NCBI RefSeq assembly: GCF_002264395.1
Contig: NZ_NFVA01000015.1
Coordinates: forward strand, 1 to 64,000
Length of the DNA: 64,000 nt
DNA from: Paenibacillus sp. VTT E-133291
Lineage (GTDB): Bacteria > Bacillota > Bacilli > Paenibacillales > Paenibacillaceae
Direction of reading: 5' to 3'
Shown here one piece after another: positions 44,853 through 53,225 of the stretch. The notes under the pieces were generated by a model. It had not been told where the DNA came from and ran no database searches. It saw only the letters and a program-made list of their open reading frames with translations. A program made the position numbers and the translations under genes. The first letter of the stretch is position 1. Every line of letters starts with the position of its first letter.

Positions 44853-45500
44853 ATGTCCAATGCTAATGATCCTTTTGAATGCCAAGAAATGATCGGTCCA
44901 CCGCTGAAAGTAAGAGGTTCACTGACCCTCAAAGAAGATGTTCGTGCGGATACCATCGATGTTGTCGGCCATTTAAGTGCAAAGAACAATGTTACTACCG
45001 CAAAGTTAAAAGTATCTGGTGATTGTTCGATTGGAGGTCATTGTAGAGCCGAACAGGTTATCAATCTGGGAGGTCTCCGTGTTCAACACATCCAAGCTGA
45101 CAGACTGCAATCGTCTGGATACTTTTCTGCAGCACAAAATGCTGCAGTCGAAACCTTTTATGCCGAAGGTGCTGTGAAGATCCATAGGTTAACTGCTGAA
45201 TCCTCCATTGAGCTACGTTTAGGAAACAGAAGCACAATCGATGTCATAAAATCTAGCGGTACCATTACTGTTAAGCCATCTTTGAAGCTAATGAATGCGC
45301 TAATCCCCTACTTCCGGAAGCTTACCTGCGAAACGATTGAAGGAACTAGCATCATGTTATATCGAACGACAGCAGAACTCGTCTGCGGTGAAGATATTGT
45401 CATCGGACCGGGTTGTTCTATTGGGGAGATCCGCTATAGCAAAAGTCTAACGGTAGACTCTAAATCACAAGTTGCTCGGACCGTATTTTTAAATAAATAG
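44853..45500 (+). CDS. bactofilin-like / polymer-forming protein
   Basis: This 215-residue protein has alternating short hydrophobic beta-strands with glycines (IGPPLKVRGSLTLKEDV, LKVSGDCSIGGHC, ITVKPSLKLM), the pattern of a bactofilin-type beta-helix, twice over. It has no signal peptide. Related YhbD/YhbE-type proteins in Bacillus are of unknown function. AAAGG precedes ATG 44853. It is probably controlled by the MarR protein encoded upstream. Confidence 0.7.
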   Translation: MSNANDPFECQEMIGPPLKVRGSLTLKEDVRADTIDVVGHLSAKNNVTTAKLKVSGDCSIGGHCRAEQVINLGGLRVQHIQADRLQSSGYFSAAQNAAVETFYAEGAVKIHRLTAESSIELRLGNRSTIDVIKSSGTITVKPSLKLMNALIPYFRKLTCETIEGTSIMLYRTTAELVCGEDIVIGPGCSIGEIRYSKSLTVDSKSQVARTVFLNK

Positions 45501-45603
45501 CAAACGTAACAACCTTGTCTCCGCTTTGTTTACAGAAAGTGACCTACTACGCGCTGATTTAATCTATACTTAAGAGGACTGGACTTAATCCTCGGAGGTA
45601 ATT

Positions 45604-46737
45604 ATGAATAAAATCATCGTAATCGGAGCTATCACGCTCTTTTTAGCCGGATGCGGAGCATCGGCATCTATAGATATGGATACAACAATGGCAATTAACC
45701 AAACACAAACTACCGAAGCACCACTGAAGCTAATCGTTGATGGAGAAACCGTTCTTCCTTCTCTCCCACCTTTTTTCTCAGGTGATAAGGTCTATGTACC
45801 TGCAAAAGTACTCATGGAGTACTACTCATCTGAACAACAATGGGATAATGCTACGAAAACCTTAACTATCTCTGATGGAAGCAGTAAATATGTTTTGAAG
45901 CCAGGCAATGAGTATATGCAAGGTGACGGTTATCAAAATGAGCTGGGGGGACCTGCAATTCTACGAAATGGTATTTTTTATATTCCGGCAGACTCTCTAA
46001 ACTCTCTCTCTGGTGCCACTGCGCAGCTGAATGCCTCGCAAAATGAAGTTTCCATTACATCAGGGGATGTTAGTACTACCGTAAGAACACCCAGCGAACC
46101 TCTCGCGATTGCTACAGAAAATGACCAAGTTAAGCTGTATACTGCCCTCAAAAATGGCGGTACCTACGAAGGATTTGTTGTAGAGGTGAACGGTAACAAG
46201 CATACGTTTAATTGGGAAGCACCAAGATTGTTAGATTACACTCCTGAGATTCATTATGCCGATATAGATCAGGACGGGCAGGAAGAAGTGGTAGTCATAC
46301 TGTGGCTAGGAACAGGTACGGGCATGTCTATGCAGGAGCTTCACGTCATTAAGCCTAACCAGTGGAAAGAAATGAATGTACCTTCCGCGGATAAAGCTGC
46401 CTCAGCATTTGTTACCTCAAAAATCTCCAATGAAAAAGGCGATGCCTTAATTCAAATTCAGGTAAAAGGTTCAACTCCATCTATAGTTACTATGCGTTAT
46501 CCGGATCGTGGCGAAGATGGCAATCTTGGCGAAAAAGCCGGGATTGGTGCTGTGACTTACTACATGGTGGAAGAAGGCAAGCTGAAAGCTGAAACCAATG
46601 TTTATATCGGATTTTTGGAGAGTATTGGCACACTAACCTTTTCCTACAAATCAGGAAATGATGGAATGGAACCTGAATCCATACGCTTTGCGCCTCATGA
46701 AGAGTATGCCTCTTATGTGGTGGGTAAGCAGTTATGA
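45604..46737 (+). CDS. lipoprotein with copper-amine-oxidase-like N-domain
   Basis: This 377-residue lipoprotein (signal ending LFLAGC) has a CuAO_N1-like stalk domain (LIVDGETVLPSLPPFFSGD, VYVPAKVLMEYY..., TLTISDGSSKYVL). A C-terminal domain follows with a DIDQDGQEEVVV motif, as in calcium-binding FG-GAP-like repeats. It is probably an envelope protein interacting with wall polymers. GGAGG precedes the ATG. Its stop overlaps the TatD gene start by four bases. Confidence 0.8.
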   Translation: MNKIIVIGAITLFLAGCGASASIDMDTTMAINQTQTTEAPLKLIVDGETVLPSLPPFFSGDKVYVPAKVLMEYYSSEQQWDNATKTLTISDGSSKYVLKPGNEYMQGDGYQNELGGPAILRNGIFYIPADSLNSLSGATAQLNASQNEVSITSGDVSTTVRTPSEPLAIATENDQVKLYTALKNGGTYEGFVVEVNGNKHTFNWEAPRLLDYTPEIHYADIDQDGQEEVVVILWLGTGTGMSMQELHVIKPNQWKEMNVPSADKAASAFVTSKISNEKGDALIQIQVKGSTPSIVTMRYPDRGEDGNLGEKAGIGAVTYYMVEEGKLKAETNVYIGFLESIGTLTFSYKSGNDGMEPESIRFAPHEEYASYVVGKQL

Positions 46738-47516
46738 TGGATGCCCATATACATTTAGAGCAATATGAACTTGAGGTTTCACAACAAATGTTGAGTGAGC
46801 TTCCTAACTTGGGGATCGAAGCCCTGATTGCTGTCTCCATGAATTTAGACTCTTGCGTTCGCACTCAAAAGCTTGCTGTTACCTATCCCGGAGTGGTACA
46901 CCCAGCTTATGGTTTTCATCCAGAGCAACCCATACCGCAGAAAGCTGAATTATCCTCTTTGCTGGAATGGATTGAGCGTCAAGCCCGGGAGGATTTCATC
47001 GCTGTAGGTGAAATTGGACTGCCTTATTATTCGCGTGCTGAAGCACAGGAGCGCGGCGAAGCTTTTGATATGGAGCCTTACATTCAGCTTCTTGATCAGT
47101 TGCTTGAGCTTGCCGCCCGTATAGATAAACCAGTGGTCCTGCACGCTGTTTATGAGGATGCGCTGATTGCCTGTGATCTATTAGAGAAACATGGTATAAA
47201 GCGTGCCCACTTCCACTGGTTTAAGGGACCCGAAAAAGCCATTGCCCGTATGATTAAGAATGGATACTACATCTCTTTCACCCCTGATATCCTTTATGAG
47301 ACGGAGATCCTAGAGCTCGCCCGCCGCTATCCCCCAGAGCTTGTCATGGCGGAGACCGATGGTCCTTGGCCATTTGAAGGATCTTTTGCGGGCAGAGTCA
47401 CGCATCCATCTATGATTCGAGAGGTTGCTGCCGCTTGGGGAGCTCTACATGGCTACACTTCCAGCCATGCAGAAGAGATACTGACTGCGAATACTAAGCG
47501 ATTTTATAGCTTGTAA
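46734..47516 (+). CDS. TatD family metal-dependent hydrolase
   Basis: This 260-residue TIM-barrel protein has the metal motif DAHIHL at residues 3-8, VGEIGLPYY (Glu ligand), HAVYEDA and the late AETDGPWPF. These are the TatD/amidohydrolase ligands in order. TatD proteins are DNases or related phosphohydrolases; the sequence is shorter in the lid region than E. coli TatD, so the substrate is open. Translation is coupled to the preceding lipoprotein gene (ATGA overlap). Confidence 0.85.
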   Translation: MMDAHIHLEQYELEVSQQMLSELPNLGIEALIAVSMNLDSCVRTQKLAVTYPGVVHPAYGFHPEQPIPQKAELSSLLEWIERQAREDFIAVGEIGLPYYSRAEAQERGEAFDMEPYIQLLDQLLELAARIDKPVVLHAVYEDALIACDLLEKHGIKRAHFHWFKGPEKAIARMIKNGYYISFTPDILYETEILELARRYPPELVMAETDGPWPFEGSFAGRVTHPSMIREVAAAWGALHGYTSSHAEEILTANTKRFYSL

Positions 47517-47521
47517 ATAAA

Positions 47522-47561
47522 CAAAAGGATGGTTCCTAGCGAATGCCAGGCCATCCTTTTG
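47522..47561. terminator. bidirectional terminator after the TatD gene
   Basis: CAAAAGGATGG (47522-47532) and CCATCCTTTTG (47551-47561) are perfectly complementary and lie between convergent genes. Confidence 0.85.
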
Positions 47562-47592
47562 AATAATCACAGCTTTATCCCAATTTGGGAGT

Positions 47593-48159
47593 TCACAACC
47601 TTTCCACACCCACTAACGCTGCGCCTGTGAATTCCATTTTATAAATATCCGGCTTTGTGGTTTGAAGTAGAAAATCCAGATCATATTTAGCGTCAAAATA
47701 ATTCATCATAAGTGTCATGACTGCACCGTGAGTTCCAATCGCAACCTTTTGCCCACTGTGTTGTTTCAGTATATCCTGCAGCACGCTAACTGATCGCTTC
47801 TGACACGCATGAATGGACTCTCCACCAACCGGAACAAAATCCGTATCAGCAAACATTGTTGCCAGTAATGGATATAGCTGCTGGTCAGGCATGATCCTAT
47901 TTCCATCCGAAAAATGAATTTCCCGAAGATCTTCAATACTTTGAATCTCTGCCCCTAACTCCTGCGCCAATCCAGTAATCGTATGTATAGCCCGAAGATA
48001 CGGACTTGAATAAAAGACTTCAATTCCTTCGAAACGTAATTTCTCCGTTATCTTACGGGCATCCGCCTCTCCCTTCGCTGTTAATCCACGTGATCTCTCA
48101 GTTCCTCCGGGCAGCTTGGGTGACTCTCCATGCCTTACCATATAAATAAAAGTTGCCAT
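47593..48159 (-). CDS. histidine phosphatase family protein
   Basis: This 188-residue protein has the phosphoglycerate-mutase-like motif RHGE at residues 9-12, a second histidine-bearing segment GTHGAVMTLMM and YSSPYLRAIHT. His10 should be transiently phosphorylated. Members range from metabolite phosphatases to phosphoglycerate mutases; this short form is more likely a phosphatase. AGGAGGGG precedes ATG 48159. Confidence 0.87.
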   Translation of the reverse strand: MATFIYMVRHGESPKLPGGTERSRGLTAKGEADARKITEKLRFEGIEVFYSSPYLRAIHTITGLAQELGAEIQSIEDLREIHFSDGNRIMPDQQLYPLLATMFADTDFVPVGGESIHACQKRSVSVLQDILKQHSGQKVAIGTHGAVMTLMMNYFDAKYDLDFLLQTTKPDIYKMEFTGAALVGVERL

Positions 48160-48261
48160 TCTTCCCCCTCCTCTACCTCTACAATTTCTCGTGTTCTATC
48201 CGAACTCCTTCATAAAAAGCCCTTATGGGCAAGAATCGATCCTAGCGAGCTAGAAAGTCTC

Positions 48262-48450
48262 TTAATTGCACTCTATACAACTGTTAAGCGTAAAAAGGGG
48301 TCTGCTGAGCAAATAAGTGTAGTTTCTGCAACTAAAAACCATCATTTCTACCCCAAAAGAGAAAAAATCAAATTATAGCTGCACTAAATACAACTAAAGT
48401 TCGCTTTGAACGATGGAACAGCATTTAATTGCAGATTCTGCTACTAAATG
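48262..48450. repeat. four-palindrome array III (51-62-50 spacing)
   Basis: Four degenerate palindromes have a 5-base spacer: TTGCA/CTCTA/TACAA (centre 48273), GTGTA/GTTTC/TGCAA (48324), CTGCA/CTAAA/TACAA (48386) and TTGCA/GATTC/TGCTA (48436). Outer bases extend towards TTTAGTTGCA...TGCAACTAAA. The steps are 51, 62 and 50. The array lies upstream of the phosphatase gene and downstream of the exporter gene, both minus-strand. Confidence 0.8.
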
Positions 48451-48529
48451 CTAGGTAAGCCTGCTAGGTAGTCAGTCTACTCAAGCTCTCTAGTCAGGCT
48501 AGTTTGCCTGACCTTCACTATCAGCTGCC

Positions 48530-49828
48530 TTAAGTTTCCATCACTTTAACCTTCCCCGGTTGCTCCGTTGAGCTATCACTTTTCTCCTTCTGCACAGGCC
48601 ACAGCACGCGGCCAAATAATATCCCAAGCACACCTATCAAAGCGATTACGATCCCAAAGTTAAAAAAGATACGGCTAGGCCCAGCGGCCTGAACCAACAT
48701 TCCACCGAGGAGTGGAGCACCAATCATAACTCCGCTAAGAATAGTACTCTGAATACCGAATACACGCCCTGTCATGTGCGGGGGAGTTTCTTTTTGCAGG
48801 CAATAATTGAACGTGATAATAAAAATTCCATTCCCAATACCTAGTAAGAATCCTAATAGCAATACAGAAATACTGGAAGTTCCTGGCTGAAGCAGTCCAA
48901 GTCCCCCGACCGATAAACCCATCAACACATAACTTGTTCCAAGCTTCCAGCCATAACCTGTTCCGCGATTCATTTTGTTCATGACCATAATGATGAATAC
49001 AGCACCGCCTCCGGATGCCGCCACGAGCCAGCCCAGTAAAGATTCATTAGAGGGTGCAAGTACCCTAAAGAGACTGGTGAATTGAAAATCAATCATCTGA
49101 ATCGCCATTGAACAGACTATGCCAAACAGCATGGTATTTAGCAACAACCTGCTGCGCAGCATAAAACTCCAGCCTTCCATCCACATCGTGCGGAGGGAAA
49201 CATGCTCCTCTTGATCCCCCTTGCCTTCTGTGCCAACTTGTTCTACTTCACTCTTCTTAACTGTAAGTAGGAGCAAATAGGAACAGCCTCTGAGACAAGC
49301 ATTGATCAATATACACCACTGCGGTGTCAGCACGGATAACGCAAAACCACCAAGTAAAGGTCCCGCGATTTTGGAGCCTTGATTCACAAGCCCATTTAGT
49401 GAGGTGGCTTGAAGCAGTTGGTCTTCTCTAACCATAGTGCGGGTCATCGACTGCTGGGCAGGCACATTTAACGTCGAGATGGCAGCACGCAGCATCAGTA
49501 ACGGGAGTAGCCACACCATATTGGGAGCAAAAAGTACTAGTACTGTTAATAATGCCGTGAGCAGATCACACATTCGCATTAGCTTTAGCTTATTCACTCG
49601 GTCAGCCGCTACCCCCGCCACGGAGCCAAGCAGAATCCCAGGTAAAGCTATGGAGACTGGAATCAAAGCCAGCATTAACGGACTGGCGTGCCAACGGTAC
49701 CCTACGAGCACTTGAATCGCCAGTGCATCGAACCAATCCCCAAAAGTGGCTGTCGCATATGCGCTGTACACACGCATATACACTTTGTTTTTTAGCAGAC
49801 TCGTTCCTGCTTGTGATGAAGCATTCAT
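48530..49828 (-). CDS. MFS exporter (MefA/MFS_3-like)
   Basis: This exporter has 432 residues and about 12 membrane helices. It has VAADRVNKLKLMRMCDLL as motif A and NVPAQQSMTRTMVREDQLLQ, a loop typical of the macrolide-efflux/EntS-like MFS_3 group. The ATG at 49828 is seven bases after GGAGG. A winged-helix/TPR regulator gene starts just upstream on the same strand, suggesting controlled expression. The substrate is unknown. Confidence 0.85.
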   Translation of the reverse strand: MNASSQAGTSLLKNKVYMRVYSAYATATFGDWFDALAIQVLVGYRWHASPLMLALIPVSIALPGILLGSVAGVAADRVNKLKLMRMCDLLTALLTVLVLFAPNMVWLLPLLMLRAAISTLNVPAQQSMTRTMVREDQLLQATSLNGLVNQGSKIAGPLLGGFALSVLTPQWCILINACLRGCSYLLLLTVKKSEVEQVGTEGKGDQEEHVSLRTMWMEGWSFMLRSRLLLNTMLFGIVCSMAIQMIDFQFTSLFRVLAPSNESLLGWLVAASGGGAVFIIMVMNKMNRGTGYGWKLGTSYVLMGLSVGGLGLLQPGTSSISVLLLGFLLGIGNGIFIITFNYCLQKETPPHMTGRVFGIQSTILSGVMIGAPLLGGMLVQAAGPSRIFFNFGIVIALIGVLGILFGRVLWPVQKEKSDSSTEQPGKVKVMET

Positions 49829-49909
49829 CGGACATTCCTCCAAGTTACGATTAAGAACTAGAACATATGAAGCATGATCTTAATGTAACGGAGAATTGTC
49901 AGAGAATTA

Positions 49910-51061
49910 TCAGAGAGCTGTCACGATATTCATAAGCACGTGTTCCAAGGATTGCTCCAAACGATGGAATCCCCGCTCTTCCTTCTCTCGTTCAAATAAA
50001 TCTGCATATTTGTGCTGCAAAGCTGGTTGGGGTGGAAACTCGTTACAATAGTGAACAATTCGATATAACGCATATATACGCATCGGTACAAACCCCGACA
50101 TCTCCAGCACTTGAAGCGCATCATCCAATAGTCGCTCTGCTTCACGCCAAGACCTACGCCGTAGAAACCACAAGCCCCTCGCAACTTTATAACTCCCAAT
50201 CTCGCGTAAGTAAGGCATCTCCTGCAAAAGCGTTTCAATGTCTTTCGCCATCCGTTCTATTACGTGATCTTCTGTTCCCATCCACAAGTGTAGAAGCATT
50301 TCTGAGGTCGCCGTTATAGGAATGAAACTCTCATACCCCGGCTCTTTAATCACTTCATACGTTAGCTTTAGCCGTTCCAGTGCTTTTTCCGTTTGCCCTG
50401 CCAGCGTGTACAAATCCAGAATATTAAGGATTTCCAATTCGCGATGCTGAGGCGGCAAAAGAAGCTTTTTCTCAAGGACTAACTCGCAGAACGCTAATTT
50501 TTTCTTAGGATCACCTAAAAGAACATAACAGATCAACAAAGAATAAAACCGTTCCTCGATCTCAACCTCCGTTGTGTTCAGCAGCCATTCCACATCTCCC
50601 TGCACAAAATGAATATATACCGAATAAAACGGGTCCATCGCATAACCCAAAACATCCTGTTGGCGTGCGAGGATTAACATTGAGCGCCCTTGACCATATA
50701 GGTGATATTTCTTGAATACCTCACGCATCGTCTTCTGCATCTCTAAATCATATGTAGTCGGATTGGTCATGGCCGCTGAAGGCTCTTGTATAATCAGACT
50801 ATAACCAAATCCCCTAACAGTCTTAATATCAAGACCCTGTAGCTTGCCAAGCTTTTTACGAATGCGATAAATATGATCATCTACCGTTCGCTCTACCGGA
50901 TATTCCAAGGGCCAGACCTTATCCAGCAACTGTTCTCGGCTGAACGTACGCCCTCTATTTTTGTACAAGAACTGAAAAAGCGTAAACTCTTTTGGGAATA
51001 ATTCGATCGTTATCCCATCTCCGGTCACTTTGTATTCACTTTCGATTAATTCCAACTGCAT
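49910..51061 (-). CDS. winged-helix (OmpR-type) regulator with TPR/BTAD-like domain
   Basis: The first 95 residues of this 383-residue protein are an OmpR/PhoB-type winged helix (FPKEFTLFQFLYKNRGRTFS, VDDHIYRIRKKLG, VRGFGYSL) with no receiver domain. The rest is helical repeats like the bacterial transcriptional activation domain of SARP-like regulators (LEILNILDLYTLAGQTEKAL). Such proteins bind DNA without phosphorylation. It is upstream of the MFS exporter gene with an 81-base gap, so the exporter is its likely target. ATG 51061 follows AGAGAGG by seven bases. Confidence 0.82.
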   Translation of the reverse strand: MQLELIESEYKVTGDGITIELFPKEFTLFQFLYKNRGRTFSREQLLDKVWPLEYPVERTVDDHIYRIRKKLGKLQGLDIKTVRGFGYSLIIQEPSAAMTNPTTYDLEMQKTMREVFKKYHLYGQGRSMLILARQQDVLGYAMDPFYSVYIHFVQGDVEWLLNTTEVEIEERFYSLLICYVLLGDPKKKLAFCELVLEKKLLLPPQHRELEILNILDLYTLAGQTEKALERLKLTYEVIKEPGYESFIPITATSEMLLHLWMGTEDHVIERMAKDIETLLQEMPYLREIGSYKVARGLWFLRRRSWREAERLLDDALQVLEMSGFVPMRIYALYRIVHYCNEFPPQPALQHKYADLFEREKEERGFHRLEQSLEHVLMNIVTAL

Positions 51062-51149
51062 GATAGAACCTCTCTTTCCCCCGAATCCGCTCATAGGTTA
51101 CATTATATCAGTCCGTCCAAGGCGTACTCCAGATCAAAAATAAACATCA

Positions 51150-51187
51150 AAAAGAGCAACCCGCAGATTTCTCTGCATTGATTGCTC
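51150..51187 (-). terminator. terminator of the DUF4309 gene
   Basis: GAGCAA and TTGCTC arms with an inner TGCAGA/TCTGC stem (51154-51187) are followed on the minus strand by TTTTTG. Confidence 0.75.
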
Positions 51188-51206
51188 CTTGTACCCATTG
51201 CTCGTC

Positions 51207-51869
51207 TTATCCAGCCATATTATTAATGGAATCCTGTTCACTAAAAACGGAGATATGGCCCACCTTACCCGTCGAGTTTGGAATAATGAATTTCAACTGG
51301 AATTGATCATTGGCTTGGTAAGTGTAGATCTTATCCTCACCATTTACTTTGGTATCGTCCGGCTTGCCCAGTGTGGACTCGATCTGTTTCAGTGTCAGCT
51401 TTTGCAGCGCAGTATCACTGGAACGAACATCGAAGATTAGGCTCCCTTTATTGAATCCGAATACGATATGTTCATCAGTGTAGGTAGCATAAATCCCTTT
51501 TCCCGCTGGCTCTTGTTGATCAGGTTTACCCCAATCGGCTTCTACCTCATCAATTAGTCCGGTATGAGCAGCATATTCAACACCGGGCACCTTCCCTTTT
51601 TTAGCAAGCTCAAGTAATTCTTGAAGTTGTTTGTCACTATTCTGCGGATTCGCCTTGGCTGTATCTTTATTAGTCTCCGTTGCTGCGGTTTCTGCAGGAG
51701 TGGATGACGGGCTAACTTCCGGTCCCGAAGTTGCTGTTATAGCTGTTTCTGTTGGGGTATTTGTAGGGGATTCAGAATTAGCCGCCTCATTGTTCGAACT
51801 GCAACCAGCAAGCCCGATCATTCCAATGAGCAGGATAGTGGCTGCTAGAAACTTAATCTGTGCTGACAT
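51207..51869 (-). CDS. YjgB-like lipoprotein (DUF4309)
   Basis: This 220-residue lipoprotein has a signal ending GLAGC, a Thr/Ser/Pro/Glu-rich linker, then a DUF4309 domain (LLELAKKGKVPGVEYAAHTG, YTDEHIVFGFNKGSLIFDVR, LGKPDDTKVNG). B. subtilis YjgB is sporulation- or envelope-associated but of unknown function. The gene diverges from an ECF sigma operon across palindrome array IV. Confidence 0.83.
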   Translation of the reverse strand: MSAQIKFLAATILLIGMIGLAGCSSNNEAANSESPTNTPTETAITATSGPEVSPSSTPAETAATETNKDTAKANPQNSDKQLQELLELAKKGKVPGVEYAAHTGLIDEVEADWGKPDQQEPAGKGIYATYTDEHIVFGFNKGSLIFDVRSSDTALQKLTLKQIESTLGKPDDTKVNGEDKIYTYQANDQFQLKFIIPNSTGKVGHISVFSEQDSINNMAG

Positions 51870-52054
51870 GATGTCATCTCCTTAGTAGGTTGCTCAAAGC
51901 CATCTTGCAAAAAAATGGAACTGAACATATAGACGATACTGAAACGAAAAAGTTTCCTTAGACAAGGAAGATTAGGCATAGCCTAACTATCATTTACCCA
52001 AATCTGCCTAACATCAATTAATTACCTGATTAATTCTCACCATCGGAGGATTTC

Positions 52055-52235
52055 ATTGCAGAACATGCAATAGATCGGGGCAGTTTGCTTCGAAAAAAGC
52101 AATGCATTGCACTTTGTGCAATAGAATCCGAAAAAAACCCCTAATTAGGCGTTTCTTAGCTATTTTGAATGTACAAAGTGCAACAGAATTCATCTTCTCC
52201 CGCTTCAGGACAAATTCTATTGCACATAGTGCAAT
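52055..52235. repeat. four-palindrome array IV (51-62-51 spacing)
   Basis: Four palindromes of the form ATTGCA-N5-TGCAAT (third: AATGTA/CAAAG/TGCAAC) have centres at 52063, 52114, 52176 and 52227, so steps of 51, 62 and 51. The spacers are GAACA, CTTTG, CAAAG and CATAG; those of sites 2 and 3 are reverse complements. The array lies between two divergent genes. Confidence 0.9.
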
Positions 52236-52323
52236 TGGAGTCCCCTCAGTAAAAATATTCCACACAAACGCAACCTTAATCCTCTGAGCCGCATCTTATT
52301 TAGTAAAGGGAGGGGAGCTTCAT

Positions 52324-52872
52324 CTGAATATTATAGACAGAATCAAAGCAAAGGATGAGTCAGCTCTCAGCCTGTTGATGGACGATTATGGCGATATGCT
52401 GCTCCGAACCGCTTGCTTATTGCTCAAAGATCGACACAGTGCCGAAGAGGCGGTGCAAGATACTTTTATTCAAGCCTTTGCCAAAATGAATCAATTGCAG
52501 GAACCGGAACGGTTAAAGGCTTGGCTCATTCGCATCGTGATCAACCGCTGCCGCATGAAGCAACGGACTTGGAGCTGGCGTAATATTTCCCCCTCAGGCG
52601 ATGCAGAGCTCCAAGCCAGTGATGATGCGGGCTTCACTGCCGGGGCAGAAGAGCTTTTTATGGTGGAATGGCATAATGTTAGACTCGCTGAGTCCATCAG
52701 AACTCTCGATTATGTATACCGCGAATGTCTGACGTTATATTACTTTCATGAGATGAGCATCCGTGAAATTTCTGAGCAATTGAATACGCCGGAGAATACG
52801 ATTAAATCCCGGTTAGTTAGAGGACGGACACTCTTAAAAAAGATATTGGAGAAGGAGGGACATTTCTTATGA
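52324..52872 (+). CDS. ECF sigma-70 factor (near-cognate start)
   Basis: This ECF sigma factor (about 182 residues) has region 2 (NIIDRIKAKDESALSLLM, AEEAVQDTFIQAFAKM, LKAWLIRIVINRCRMKQ) and region 4 (YRECLTLYYFHEMSIREISEQL, PENTIKSRLVRGR). The first canonical starts (TTG 52375, ATG 52378) would delete the first helix of region 2. The reading frame continues upstream without stop and CTG 52324 lies eight bases after GGAGGGG, so I take CTG as the start. The next gene overlaps by four bases and probably encodes its anti-sigma. Confidence 0.83.
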   Translation: MNIIDRIKAKDESALSLLMDDYGDMLLRTACLLLKDRHSAEEAVQDTFIQAFAKMNQLQEPERLKAWLIRIVINRCRMKQRTWSWRNISPSGDAELQASDDAGFTAGAEELFMVEWHNVRLAESIRTLDYVYRECLTLYYFHEMSIREISEQLNTPENTIKSRLVRGRTLLKKILEKEGHFL

Positions 52873-53225
52873 ATACGGGGAGCACAGAGAATACGAAACG
52901 CGAAGTGATCAAGCATCAGCTAGATGAAGAACTACAACCCATACACTTCGAAGGACATGAGCGCGTCCTCAAGATGACCCACCCTCCAACCTTTGGAGCC
53001 CGACTCATGGCTTTCTGGAATAAAGAAATCGAGATCCCCGTGAAACCTTTAGGCGCGATTGGTGCCATTATTCTAGTCGTATCATTGACACTGCATCAAC
53101 CAGAGGTTAAACATCAACCCCAACAAAACGTCCAGCAGCATCCAAACCGTGAACTTATTGAGGCTGGGGGCAATACGTACTGGAAAGATATCTATGATCA
53201 GGCGGTGAAGAGACATGCGAATTAA
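52869..53225 (+). CDS. probable anti-sigma factor
   Basis: This 118-residue protein has a charged cytoplasmic N-terminus (about 55 residues), one membrane helix (PLGAIGAIILVVSLTL) and a short external tail. Gene order directly after an ECF sigma with ATGA overlap indicates an anti-sigma, although no zinc (HxxxCxxC) motif is present. It overlaps the next gene by 11 bases. Confidence 0.72.
   Translation: MNTGSTENTKREVIKHQLDEELQPIHFEGHERVLKMTHPPTFGARLMAFWNKEIEIPVKPLGAIGAIILVVSLTLHQPEVKHQPQQNVQQHPNRELIEAGGNTYWKDIYDQAVKRHAN

Noticed and set aside
48130..48378. Plus-strand 82-codon frame over palindrome array III
   Set aside because: It starts within the opposite phosphatase gene, runs through repeats and shows no protein-like pattern.
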